Positions 35,165 to 42,795 of a stretch of 64,000 nucleotides of DNA are shown here, piece after piece (within the stretch, counting starts at the first letter, position 1; every line of letters starts with the position of its first letter). Under the pieces are notes generated by a model. The model was not told the origin of the DNA. It saw only the letters and a list, made by a program, of their open reading frames with translations, and made no database searches. The stretch comes from Carnobacterium inhibens subsp. inhibens DSM 13024 (GTDB lineage: Bacteria > Bacillota > Bacilli > Lactobacillales > Carnobacteriaceae): assembly GCF_000746825.1 (NCBI RefSeq), contig NZ_JQIV01000006.1:744001-808000 (forward strand). The letters are read 5' to 3'. Position numbers and translations under genes: made by a program.

Positions 35165-36052
35165 TTAATCTTTCTTTATTAAACGGACGATTTTTCCACG
35201 GACTCGTTTTTCTTCTTTTAACACTTGTGTGATTCTAAAAGAAACTTTATCGCCTTCTCTTACTGCTAGGTGAGAAGGAATTGAACACAACGCATCTAAA
35301 TTTGGTGCAATTCTTACAAAGATTCCCCATTTTTTTACACTTCTAACCGTTCCTAATACCACTTGGTTTGGTTCCAGTTCGGTTAATGAAACGGATACTC
35401 CGTTTTTGTATCTTACAAGAGGTTCGACTCTTAAATTTTTATTTTCAGTAATTCGTTTGAATCGCACATCGATGGTATCCCCTATTTCTAAAACATCTCC
35501 GATTGTGGTGTGGTCTTCAGCAAAGTCTTTATTCAACATTTGAACAGAGATATCTCCAATCACACAATACGCGCCATAACGCAAAATCTTAGTCACTTTC
35601 GCTTGAAATTGTTTTCCATCTTTAAGCTCTTGATAGAGTTTGTCGAATTCTTTCTCTTTTATCTTTTTGGCAGAACCCATCACCAAACCGTTTGCTTCAT
35701 TGGCTTCGATTAGTTGGAATTGAATCGTTTCACCCACGTAACGCATCAAAGGGAGATTATGTGGCGTACAACCTAACTCTTCACGAGTAATGACAACCGG
35801 AATGCCACTCACTTCTACTTTAACCACATCACTAGCTAATTCTTCATCATATTGGGAAGATAATACGATACCAGTCAATGCAACTTCTTGTTGGATCATA
35901 TTAAAGATTGCAGCATACTCTATTTGCTCATTAAGCTTTTTATCCTTCTCTAAAAAAACGGTTTCACTTCTTTCCAGAACTGCTACATCCGCTGAAGTCG
36001 TTTCCTTGACTTGGACCCCAATCCATTTTTTAACTAGATTCTTTATACCCAT
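35165..36052 (-). CDS. S1-domain RNA-binding protein
   Basis: A 295-residue protein with at least two, probably three, S1-type OB folds: GIVLSSQYDEELASDVVKVE (about residue 61), KVTKILRYGAYCVIGDISVQ (about 153) and GTVRSVKKWGIFVRIAPNLD (about 230). The last two have the typical G-A-Y/F-V core. N-terminal to these is a charged linker. It looks like a non-enzymatic RNA- or ribosome-associated protein; no nuclease domain is seen. AAAGGAACGT precedes the ATG. Its neighbours give no functional hint. Confidence 0.8.
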   Translation of the reverse strand: MGIKNLVKKWIGVQVKETTSADVAVLERSETVFLEKDKKLNEQIEYAAIFNMIQQEVALTGIVLSSQYDEELASDVVKVEVSGIPVVITREELGCTPHNLPLMRYVGETIQFQLIEANEANGLVMGSAKKIKEKEFDKLYQELKDGKQFQAKVTKILRYGAYCVIGDISVQMLNKDFAEDHTTIGDVLEIGDTIDVRFKRITENKNLRVEPLVRYKNGVSVSLTELEPNQVVLGTVRSVKKWGIFVRIAPNLDALCSIPSHLAVREGDKVSFRITQVLKEEKRVRGKIVRLIKKD

Positions 36053-36309
36053 ACGTTCCTTTCAACCCCTTAAAAATATTAACCGCTTTATTTATTCCAT
36101 CTAATTATAGCACATGTTTTTTTATTTCTACGTACTTTTTTGTAACTTTTTCTCTCTTGGTACATTTATAATCATTTCAGTTCAATTTCGGACAAAATAT
36201 GCCTCTTCAACAGGCATTTCTTGAACAAATAGTGACATATCGCTACATTGTCACCAATTGTTCACTTATTATTTCAGTCTCTTTTAGCTTTTCGCTTTTC
36301 ATTTACTGT

Positions 36310-36315
36310 ATACTA
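36310..36315 (+). promoter_or_regulatory. Candidate -10 of the second TetR gene
   Basis: TATACT lies 43 bases upstream of the ATG at 36358; the -35 is poor. It supports the short start of the gene. Confidence 0.35.
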
Positions 36316-36357
36316 TTTGTAAATACAAGTTGCTGGATTATTGCAGGAGGAACCATT

Positions 36358-36981
36358 ATGTCAGAAAAAGAAGTAGTCGATATACGCATTATGCGAAGTA
36401 AAAAAGCTATATCTGAAGCGTTTATTGAATTGTTAAAAGAAAATGAGTTTAAAACGATCACAATTACAGACATCGTCAATAAAGCTGGAGTTAATAGAGG
36501 AACTTTTTATAAACACTATGCCTACAAAGAAGATATTCTAAAAGAAATACAAGACCAGTTCTTAGATTACTTAGCTGTTGTATTACAAGATAACTACCAA
36601 CAAATCGACTACTCTCAGTTACAAACCGTTCCTTTGTCTGATGCTCTGTTTGCCGTTATTTATGAACATCGCCGGTTTTTCCATTTAGCCATTCATTCAG
36701 TTGGCTTCTTAAATTTCCAAATGCATTTCTCTGCACTTTTAAAAGATTTTTTAATTAACAACTTTTTGTCGGCTACACCGTACTCTCCAAAGTATCAAGA
36801 TCTTCTTGGTGCCTATGTTGCGAATGGGATATATGGTTATCTAGTTGAATGGGATGCAACATCCTATGTTTCAGCACTTGCTGAAATGGCACAACAATTG
36901 GCTGATATCTTCGTGTTGGATCGTAATGTTTTTAAATTACCCGTATTTGGCCGTATACCTAAAGATGAACTTGTTGATTAA
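36358..36981 (+). CDS. TetR/AcrR family transcriptional regulator (DhaS-like)
   Basis: The start at 36358 follows GCAGGAGGAACCATT, a strong ribosome binding site; the longer frame upstream is not supported. The 207-residue protein has the helix-turn-helix SEAFIELLKENEFKTITITD followed by IVNKAGVNRGTFYKHYAYKE, as in the DhaS/YcfQ-type TetR proteins with a C-terminal TetR_C_8-like domain. It probably dimerises and represses an unlinked or adjacent target. No obvious regulated neighbour is present; a tRNA gene follows. The ligand is unknown. Confidence 0.88.
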   Translation: MSEKEVVDIRIMRSKKAISEAFIELLKENEFKTITITDIVNKAGVNRGTFYKHYAYKEDILKEIQDQFLDYLAVVLQDNYQQIDYSQLQTVPLSDALFAVIYEHRRFFHLAIHSVGFLNFQMHFSALLKDFLINNFLSATPYSPKYQDLLGAYVANGIYGYLVEWDATSYVSALAEMAQQLADIFVLDRNVFKLPVFGRIPKDELVD

Positions 36982-37069
36982 GGATTGTGGTCCAAAACAA
37001 AACGATTGCTTTTTTATTCCTCCTAGACATTTATTTTAAATTATGAGAAAATAGAACCTGTGTTAAAAA

Positions 37070-37143
37070 GGTCCTATAGCTCAGGTGGATAGAGCAAACG
37101 TTTCCTAAACGTTAGGTCGGGAGTTCAAATCTCTCTAGGATCA
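37070..37143 (+). tRNA. tRNA-Arg (anticodon CCT)
   Basis: A full cloverleaf can be drawn: acceptor GGTCCTA/TAGGATC, D stem GCTC/GAGC, anticodon stem AACGT/ACGTT with loop TTCCTAA (anticodon CCT at 37104-37106), T stem GGGAG/CTCTC with TTCAAAT loop, and discriminator A at 37143. The 3' CCA is not encoded. It reads AGG, a rare Arg codon. Confidence 0.95.
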
Positions 37144-37172
37144 TTTTATTAGTACAATCAAATTAAAAAAAC

Positions 37173-37214
37173 AATGACCTCTTTTCCAAGTTCAACTTTG
37201 GAAAAGAGGTCATT
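37173..37214. terminator. Bidirectional terminator after tRNA-Arg and the ytr-like operon
   Basis: AATGACCTCTTTTCCAA and its complement form a 17-base-pair stem with a short loop; T-rich tracts follow on both strands. It serves the tRNA from the left and the convergent operon ending at 37229 from the right. Confidence 0.9.
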
Positions 37215-37228
37215 CTTTTTAGTGTCTA

Positions 37229-38488
37229 TTATTCTTGAAAATTCACTTCATAAAGGTACAGTTCCGAATTTGTAGCGGATTGTTTTTTGGTTTCTATTAA
37301 AGCTCCTTCAAAAACGGCTTTACCTGATTCAAGGTCAAAAGCCATAATTTGTTGATCTTTCCCTTTTATTTTATCATTGTTTACGAAGAAAGCCGTCCCG
37401 TTATGAACAGATAGTGTTATTTCTTCTTTTAGAGCTGTTTTTTGAGCTTCAGATAATTCAGCTGTTTCCATTTCTCTTAATTCTTTTTGCTCTAAAGAGT
37501 AAGTATAGATCGTTATGGTTTCTTTATTTTTTTTGTAAAAGTAAAGGATATCCTTTTCTATTGAAAAAGCACTACTTAATGCTTGGTTTCCTACTTCATC
37601 TGACAGATCAATCAAAAACTGTTCACCAGTTTCTATATTTACACCAATCAATTCGTAAGTAGTTTCATAGATCTCTTGATCTTCATACAGTTCTGTTTCT
37701 GATTGTTCATCACCGATTTCTACACGGTACACCAAAAATTTTGATGTCTGAACCGTGTTCATTCCGCTCAATAATTCAACATATTGAATTTGTTTACCGT
37801 CTAGATTTACTAGGTCCAGTTGCAGACTTTCATCTTTTTCAATTTTTTCGTTCGGCAGACTGATGGAATAAAAGTGGTGCTCATCCTGCTCGTTTTCATT
37901 GTTTAAAGAATACCCGTTTGTGACAATAATCAATTGGTTATTCGCTACTTCTATATCTTCTATATACATATAAGAATAGTTTGTGCCTTTAGGAAGGTCT
38001 ACTGAAAATGATGATTCTTTATTTGTTTTCTTGTTTAGCACTTCGATTTTAAACTCTTCATCTTCTGTGACAGAAGAATAATTATTGGTGGTCAATTCTG
38101 CATAAGCTAATAGTGTGTCATCTTCAAAAAAGTTTGCTAAACTTGGTTCTTTACCGCGCATAAAGCTTCGGTAATCCTCTTGCAATTGATTTATTTTTTC
38201 ATAGTCACTTTCACTGGTCTGTGATTGAAAACTATTCGTACTCTCTGAATAATAGGTGGTCCCTTTTGATGTGATTTTTAGGTCATCCCCGATTCCCATT
38301 CCTAACATCACATTCTCTGAGTAATAACCCTTTAAGACCATATTTTCACTCAATGTTTCATCCCCGCTATTCGCTATGATCTTGAATTCGGGTCTCTCAT
38401 CCGCACTGAACATAGGTTGAATATAATAGACTCCAATGGATAATAAAATGACTATTGCAATAATGATTAATTTTACATAACGTTTCAT
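37229..38488 (-). CDS. Membrane-anchored extracytoplasmic protein of an ABC operon
   Basis: A 419-residue protein with one N-terminal hydrophobic anchor (about residues 6-24, LIIIAIVILLSIGVYYI) followed by a polar, beta-rich region with many Glu and Lys. No known catalytic motif was recognised. It is the last gene of the operon GntR-ATPase-permease-this gene, 18 bases after the permease gene. Such position suggests an accessory or substrate-sensing subunit of the ABC system; I infer this from context alone. It could resemble a propeller-type sensor domain but I cannot confirm it. Confidence 0.65.
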   Translation of the reverse strand: MKRYVKLIIIAIVILLSIGVYYIQPMFSADERPEFKIIANSGDETLSENMVLKGYYSENVMLGMGIGDDLKITSKGTTYYSESTNSFQSQTSESDYEKINQLQEDYRSFMRGKEPSLANFFEDDTLLAYAELTTNNYSSVTEDEEFKIEVLNKKTNKESSFSVDLPKGTNYSYMYIEDIEVANNQLIIVTNGYSLNNENEQDEHHFYSISLPNEKIEKDESLQLDLVNLDGKQIQYVELLSGMNTVQTSKFLVYRVEIGDEQSETELYEDQEIYETTYELIGVNIETGEQFLIDLSDEVGNQALSSAFSIEKDILYFYKKNKETITIYTYSLEQKELREMETAELSEAQKTALKEEITLSVHNGTAFFVNNDKIKGKDQQIMAFDLESGKAVFEGALIETKKQSATNSELYLYEVNFQE

Positions 38489-38506
38489 AGTTTTTTTCGC
38501 CTCCTT

Positions 38507-39340
38507 TTATACGGTTACTTTTTTATTCAATAAGTAGCGGCTCGTCCAACAGCTTATTGCTATGACAAGTATTCCTAAAATAAATTCTAGGAACATGATT
38601 TCATTTGGATAAAGCTTATTAAAATTAAATAAGTCTCTAGCCATAACGGGTGCTAAAAAGATAAAGAATAAACCAATACCATAGCCAATACCGATTGCTG
38701 CTCCTTTAAATCGAAAGCTTCTTTCGAATAAAATAGCGGTAAATAGTAAAAAGAGTAAAATAAATCCAATACCATAGTAAGTCAGAAAGTCCAAAAATGT
38801 TTTTGGCATAAGAACGGAAAGGTAAAAGGATAATTGGCTTATTTTTTGGATCGATAAATCAATTCTAAACTCATCTGAGATCAATGCCTTTAATAGCTGA
38901 CTTTCCGCTACCAATAAAATCAATTGAACGGAAACCAATCCAAAAATCATTAAAGCAATTGTTGTTAATTTAGACCAAAAAATAGCCATTCGTGATGTTG
39001 GAAGAGTCAATAAGCGATAGATAAAAGAATTCTTACCCATCCACTCAACATACCAAATGTAGAAACTATAAAATAAAATCGCTGAGATACAAATAAGAAT
39101 CGGTACTAAAAACAAACCATTATTTACTACCCAAAACATGCTCATTCCACCCGTTTCGCTTAAAAAAGCTTCTTTGGGAATTTTATTTAGATAGACTTCT
39201 TGATTCACCATGCTCAAATATTGTCTCGACTCCACAAAAACAGCAATGATCTGCGATACAATAGTCAACCCGATCAAGACGGAATAAAGTTTAATACAAC
39301 GGTTAAATTCAAAGTTTACCAATTTTAAATAATTTTTCAT
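38507..39340 (-). CDS. ABC transporter permease of a YtrA-type operon
   Basis: A 277-residue protein with about six transmembrane helices: near residues 18-35, 70-92, 112-135, 180-205, 212-235 and 245-265. MKNYLKLVNFEFNRCIKLYS is a typical ABC-2 type N-terminus with an amphipathic start. It overlaps the ATPase gene by 4 bases (ATGA) and is followed by the anchored protein gene. It forms the membrane part of an exporter whose substrate is unknown. Related YtrC/D permeases respond to cell-wall stress in Bacillus, which is family knowledge. Confidence 0.82.
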   Translation of the reverse strand: MKNYLKLVNFEFNRCIKLYSVLIGLTIVSQIIAVFVESRQYLSMVNQEVYLNKIPKEAFLSETGGMSMFWVVNNGLFLVPILICISAILFYSFYIWYVEWMGKNSFIYRLLTLPTSRMAIFWSKLTTIALMIFGLVSVQLILLVAESQLLKALISDEFRIDLSIQKISQLSFYLSVLMPKTFLDFLTYYGIGFILLFLLFTAILFERSFRFKGAAIGIGYGIGLFFIFLAPVMARDLFNFNKLYPNEIMFLEFILGILVIAISCWTSRYLLNKKVTV

Positions 39341-40026
39341 GGTTGGAACACCTCTCTCATTACATCCACAACGGACTTACCTTCTTCTTCACGGACTTGC
39401 TCTGCATTAAATTCTCTCAATACTTGTCCTTCATTGATCAAGACCACTTTATCAATCAAATGTTCAATATCATTGATTTCATGTGTCGTGATAATTACTC
39501 CGCGGTCTTCAATTAGATGACTTGTAAAGACATTGGCTATTTGTTCTCTGCTAAAGATATCAATTCCTGAAAAAGGCTCATCCATTAATAAGTAGTCAAC
39601 ATCCAAAGCTAAGCCCAACATCAAGTTAACTTTAGCTGTGTTTCCTTTAGATAGTGAAGAGATTTTATCTTCTTTGGTTAATTTGAAAAAGCTTAATAGT
39701 TCATCAGCTCGTTCTTGGTTCCATGACTGATAAAAATCTTGCATGAATTGCATAGCTTGTTCGATTCTGAAACCTGGCAACATTGTCATTGTATCAGGGA
39801 TATAAGTCATTTTTTCATAGCTGTTTTTTGTGATTTTCTCTCCATCAATCAGAATCTCGCCGCTATTCATCGGTGTCAGATTCATGATTCCGTTCAAGAT
39901 CGTCGTTTTCCCAACACCATTGATTCCTATAATGCAGGTGATTTCCCCTTTATTAGCAGTAAACGAGATTCCTTTTAACACTTTTTTTCGGCCAAATTTT
40001 TTCGTTATCCCTCTTACTTCAATCAT
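39337..40026 (-). CDS. ABC transporter ATP-binding protein (YtrB-like)
   Basis: The start at 40026 has AAGGAGGAG upstream; the longer frame is inside the regulator gene. The 229-residue ATPase has the Walker A GINGVGKTT, the signature SLSKGNTAKVNL (a degenerate LSGGQ), Walker B YLLMDEPFSGID and the H-loop VIITTHEIND. It powers the permease encoded next. It overlaps the GntR gene by 8 bases. The degenerate signature SLSKGN is common in the YtrB/EcsA-type subfamily of ABC exporters. Confidence 0.93.
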   Translation of the reverse strand: MIEVRGITKKFGRKKVLKGISFTANKGEITCIIGINGVGKTTILNGIMNLTPMNSGEILIDGEKITKNSYEKMTYIPDTMTMLPGFRIEQAMQFMQDFYQSWNQERADELLSFFKLTKEDKISSLSKGNTAKVNLMLGLALDVDYLLMDEPFSGIDIFSREQIANVFTSHLIEDRGVIITTHEINDIEHLIDKVVLINEGQVLREFNAEQVREEEGKSVVDVMREVFQP

Positions 40027-40414
40027 TTTTCTCCTCCTTTTCTTCAAGTACACTATCTTCATATTTTTCTTTTAGCAATCCAATAACTTTATCAAGCGGC
40101 AGTTGAATTGGACGAATGGCAGTTACGAAAGAAGAAACAGCTTCTTCCAATAATTCATTCTGGACCTTTTCTAATATACATGGGTCTTCTGTAATTTTGC
40201 TTGGCAAATTGCTTTCTGTATAAATCAACTTTTGTTCCTCCATTTCTTTATATGCCCGTTGAGCTGTATTTGGATTAATAGTTAATTGACTTGCTAGTTC
40301 TCGTCTAGATGGAACTTCTTGACCTGGGATTAAATTTCCTGCTGCAATTTCTTCTTTAAAGTGACGCACAACTTGTTCATAAAGTGGGTCTCGCTTATTG
40401 AAATTTACCTTCAT
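40019..40414 (-). CDS. YtrA-type GntR family transcriptional regulator
   Basis: A 131-residue protein of the short YtrA subfamily: FNKRDPLYEQVVRHFKEEIA, GNLIPGQEVPSRRELASQLT, INPNTAQRAYKEMEEQKLIY are the winged-helix residues. The C-terminal part is only about 60 residues, as in YtrA, rather than a ligand-binding UTRA or FadR domain. It is the first gene of the operon and probably its repressor. The promoter and two matching inverted sites sit 100 bases upstream. In B. subtilis YtrA controls a cell-wall-antibiotic-responsive ABC operon; function here is inferred by homology. Confidence 0.9.
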   Translation of the reverse strand: MKVNFNKRDPLYEQVVRHFKEEIAAGNLIPGQEVPSRRELASQLTINPNTAQRAYKEMEEQKLIYTESNLPSKITEDPCILEKVQNELLEEAVSSFVTAIRPIQLPLDKVIGLLKEKYEDSVLEEKEEKND

Positions 40415-40475
40415 AACAGCCTCCTAATTTTATTTTCCAAACTGTACTACTTACTTAATACGCTATAAACAAAAA

Positions 40476-40526
40476 AGTGTATGAGTTGCTTAATACACCA
40501 TTTCTGTATTATATGGTTCATACACT
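40476..40526 (-). promoter_or_regulatory. Twin candidate operators of the YtrA-type regulator
   Basis: On the plus strand AGTGTA-N12-TACACC (40476-40499) and TCTGTA-N12-TACACT (40503-40526) are two inverted-repeat sites with identical 12-base spacers. The first lies at the expected transcription start, the second covers the -10 and spacer. The outer arms AAAGTGTATGA and TCATACACTTT also form one long palindrome. Confidence 0.7.
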
Positions 40527-40536
40527 TTGCTGTCAA
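40508..40536 (-). promoter_or_regulatory. Consensus promoter of the ytrA-type operon
   Basis: On the minus strand TTGACA and TATAAT are both perfect matches to the sigma-A consensus with a 17-base spacer, about 94 bases upstream of the GntR ATG. Such a strong promoter overlapped by operators implies tight repression. Confidence 0.88.
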
Positions 40537-40561
40537 TAACTTTTTTATTAATCTGTTCGCC

Positions 40562-40590
40562 TTTACTAAAAGAACGTTTGTTCGTATAAT
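40562..40590 (+). promoter_or_regulatory. Promoter of the YolD-like gene with a LexA/DinR-type box
   Basis: TTTACT (40562-40567) and TATAAT (40585-40590) are 17 bases apart. Within the spacer lies AGAACGTTTGTTCG (40571-40584), which contains the GAAC-N4-GTTC core of the Gram-positive SOS box. A repressor bound there would block the promoter. Confidence 0.7.
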
Positions 40591-40619
40591 GAAAAGAAAC
40601 ACTATAGGAGTTGGTAGAC

Positions 40620-41042
40620 ATGGTAAAAGACTTTCAAGAACAGCCTGAAAAAGGATTCATTCCTGCTCAACAAGGCTATCAAGATCGAAAAATGGCCAAG
40701 TGGCAAGGATTCATCCTCTCCGACCATGCAGAGTTACAAAAGAAACATGCGACTATTCGCCACAAGGTTAATGAGCCAAAGGTAAAGCAAACAGTAGAAG
40801 ATATCTCTGAATGTTTGAGCCATGCTTTTTCAAAAAAGCTGTCTGTGATGCTCCAAACAGATATTCTAGAAAACGGTCTTTACAAAGATGATATTACTGG
40901 CACCGTGAGTGGATTTGAAGACAACTTGATTTATATTCGAACAGACTCTGACTATGTGGTTGTAGAACTAGAATCGATTCGTCATATTTCTATTTTATCT
41001 ACACCTAAATGGTTCAAAAGTGATGATTGGTCTGAAACCTAA
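40620..41042 (+). CDS. YolD-like family protein, probably SOS-regulated
   Basis: A 140-residue protein beginning at 40620 (TAGGAG 9 bases upstream; an in-frame TTG at 40611 is too close to it). The KWQGFILSDHAELQKKH segment at about residue 27 and the C-terminal NGLYKDDITGTVSGFEDNLI, then YIRTDSDYVVVELESIRHI, resemble the YolD-like family, small proteins usually encoded beside a Y-family DNA polymerase (UvrX/YqjW). No polymerase gene is adjacent here, so it is an orphan. Its promoter carries a LexA-type box, in accord with that partner family. Function is not established; the family call is moderate. Confidence 0.68.
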   Translation: MVKDFQEQPEKGFIPAQQGYQDRKMAKWQGFILSDHAELQKKHATIRHKVNEPKVKQTVEDISECLSHAFSKKLSVMLQTDILENGLYKDDITGTVSGFEDNLIYIRTDSDYVVVELESIRHISILSTPKWFKSDDWSET

Positions 41043-41043
41043 A

Positions 41044-41067
41044 AAAAGTCCCTAAAAAGGGACTTTT
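41044..41067. terminator. Bidirectional terminator between YolD-like and SRPBCC genes
   Basis: AAAAGTCCCT and AGGGACTTTT around an AAAA loop, with flanking A and T runs, between convergent genes. Confidence 0.85.
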
Positions 41068-41090
41068 CTTTTCTCAAAGATTTTCGTTTG

Positions 41091-41561
41091 CTAGGCTTCC
41101 AGTTTCTTTTTATATTCAGGATAGACTTTATCCCACTCTTCTTTTCGGTTCTGAACTGGCTCATCTTTTAATACCTTTTCTATCACATCTAAACAAACAT
41201 GCCAGCCAGCAACGTCACGTGCCGTATGTTCTGTCACAACTTTAATATATTCTTTTAAAACTAAATGGGTTCCGTTTGGATTTTCACTTAAATTAAAACG
41301 AACCAAACTTTTATCCCATGTAAATTCCCATACAGTTGGGACTTTCACTTCAGTAATCGTCATCTCTTCGTATGTCCCATTTCCCATATCAAATACTAGT
41401 TTTCCGCCTTCAGTTAACTCTTGTATCTTTAGTTCACTGAACCATTTTGCTAACTGGTCATTATCCGTTAATATTCTCCATACTTTTGAGACAGGATAGG
41501 AAAAGTCACGATGAAACTCAACCACCGTTTCATCATTTAATTGCTGTATTTCTGCCAACAT
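41091..41561 (-). CDS. SRPBCC (AHSA1-like) domain protein
   Basis: A 156-residue single-domain START/SRPBCC protein. VEFHRDFSYPVSKVWRILTD, KWFSE, LVFDMGNGTYEEMTITEV, VWEFTW and a C-terminal amphipathic helix WHVCLDVIEKVLKDE match the Aha1-C-terminal/SRPBCC family (YndB/AHSA1 type). The fold binds hydrophobic ligands in a deep pocket; the substrate is unknown. A GGGGGTGCGG stretch precedes the ATG. It lies next to a small membrane protein gene. The family is secure, the role is not. Confidence 0.87.
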   Translation of the reverse strand: MLAEIQQLNDETVVEFHRDFSYPVSKVWRILTDNDQLAKWFSELKIQELTEGGKLVFDMGNGTYEEMTITEVKVPTVWEFTWDKSLVRFNLSENPNGTHLVLKEYIKVVTEHTARDVAGWHVCLDVIEKVLKDEPVQNRKEEWDKVYPEYKKKLEA

Positions 41562-41608
41562 TCTATCCGCACCCCCGCATATTCTTTAGTTGACGTTCTT
41601 TTTGCTAA

Positions 41609-41770
41609 CTAATCTTCTTTCTTTTCAGCTGTATTGTATAAAATAAATCCTAAGACAATTAGCAAGATACCAATACCTAAAATAATGATACGGTGTTCAT
41701 CTAAACTTGTCAGGCCTAGTATCACAGCAATAAACCCAATTGTCATCATAAACAATCCGTTTTTCAGCAT
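41609..41770 (-). CDS. Small two-helix membrane protein
   Basis: A 53-residue ORF too short for routine detection. ATG at 41770 has GAGGATGAG 8 bases upstream, and a TTGAAA-17-TACAAA promoter lies 50 bases further on. The sequence has two hydrophobic helices (LFMMTIGFIAVILGLTSL and IIILGIGILLIVLGFILY) joined by DEHR, and ends in a charged tail AEKKED. This resembles small stress or envelope proteins of unknown function in Firmicutes. It is separated from the SRPBCC gene by only 47 bases and might be cotranscribed. Confidence 0.7.
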   Translation of the reverse strand: MLKNGLFMMTIGFIAVILGLTSLDEHRIIILGIGILLIVLGFILYNTAEKKED

Positions 41771-42074
41771 GCTTTCTCATCCTCACTTTATTTGATCCTA
41801 CAACTAGTGTGTAACTATTTTTGTAATCCTTTACAATTCTATTTTCAACAAAATAAAAACGACTGTCAACTTTTTACACTTATTTCGATAGTTATTTAAC
41901 GATAATGCTTCTTCTTTATTCCAGAGTGTGTTATTCTACAAAAAATAATGATTCGATACCCCAGTCGCTACTAAACAGAAAGCTTTGTTCACCAGCATAT
42001 TCCTTTGTTTCTTAATTAAATCTTGTTACACTTACACTATAAATATTGGTTCAAAACGAAATGAGGTCTATTTA
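41771..42074. other. Intergenic region between small membrane protein and lipoprotein genes
   Basis: 304 AT-rich bases between divergent genes. The left part holds the candidate promoter of the small membrane protein gene (41820-41848). The lipoprotein gene has no clear consensus promoter; TATAAA near 42039 is possible. Confidence 0.45.
41820..41848 (-). promoter_or_regulatory. Candidate promoter of the small membrane protein gene
   Basis: TTGAAA and TACAAA are 17 bases apart on the minus strand; an overlapping TTGACA lies further upstream with a poorer -10. Confidence 0.4.
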
Positions 42075-42668
42075 ATGAATAAATTAAAAATGAGCCATTA
42101 TTCTCTGTTATTCCACTCTGGCTTTCTGTTCACGCTCTTACTATTCTTATTGATTATCACAGGCTGTGGGAAAGAGACAGCATCACCAACTGCAGATATC
42201 TCTAGTTCGGATCAAAAAGAAAAGTCTTCTTCTCTATCAAGTTCTGCCTTAGCTATGCCGATTGAATCATCCGACGAAAAAAAAGATGATGGAATAATCA
42301 CTTTTGATGATTTCAAAGGGTACTGGGCTACTTTTGATTCTAAAGAATCAGAACCGATTCAATCCGATATCGGCAAATATACTGTCGCCATTACGGATGA
42401 TTTATTTGTTCCTGGCGAGTGGGGAACGACTCTGGGAGCCAGTGAGATTAAAGATTATACGATTGAAGGCTCTACCTTAACTTTAAAACTGTACACCCCT
42501 AATTCCAACCTTGAAAGTACGGATGAAACGTACCAATTAACATTAGAGCTTGTTAAAAAAGATGGATTATACATTTTAAAATCTACCAATAGCACGGTTG
42601 TTTTTTACCCCGTTACCTCTCAAGAATACTTAGATGCTGGTTGGAAAATACCAAGTGATATCTTATAA
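42075..42668 (+). CDS. Putative lipoprotein
   Basis: A 197-residue secreted protein. The start at 42075 has GAGG 9 bases upstream; the longer frame is not supported. The signal peptide runs to about residue 30 and ends in the lipobox LIITGC, so the Cys should be lipidated by Lgt and cut by Lsp. A Ser/Lys-rich linker (SSSDQKEKSSSLSSSALAM) follows, then a globular part starting DGIITFDDFKGYWATFD. The WATF and YQLTLELVKK segments suggest a small beta-barrel domain like those in lactobacilli lipoproteins; no family was recognised. Confidence 0.8.
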   Translation: MNKLKMSHYSLLFHSGFLFTLLLFLLIITGCGKETASPTADISSSDQKEKSSSLSSSALAMPIESSDEKKDDGIITFDDFKGYWATFDSKESEPIQSDIGKYTVAITDDLFVPGEWGTTLGASEIKDYTIEGSTLTLKLYTPNSNLESTDETYQLTLELVKKDGLYILKSTNSTVVFYPVTSQEYLDAGWKIPSDIL

Positions 42669-42687
42669 ACCTAAACTATAAAAAGAG

Positions 42688-42778
42688 TAGACCCGACGTC
42701 CACTTCGCGAACAATGCTCGATGGTCGATGACCATACTGCGCTTATTCGTTCCAGTGATTCGGGTCTAAACGCTTTTT
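42688..42778. terminator. Large structured inverted repeat acting as bidirectional terminator
   Basis: TAGACCCGA (42688-42696) and TCGGGTCTA (42760-42768) close an 81-base imperfect palindrome with an inner perfect hairpin ATGGTC-GAT-GACCAT. Runs of five Ts follow on both strands. It separates the lipoprotein gene from the convergent helicase gene. Confidence 0.75.
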
Positions 42779-42795
42779 GTCTCACTCTCGTTTTT

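Noticed and set aside
36845..37039. Plus-strand frame overlapping the end of the TetR gene
   Set aside because: It is a shifted reading of the same DNA; composition is not protein-like.
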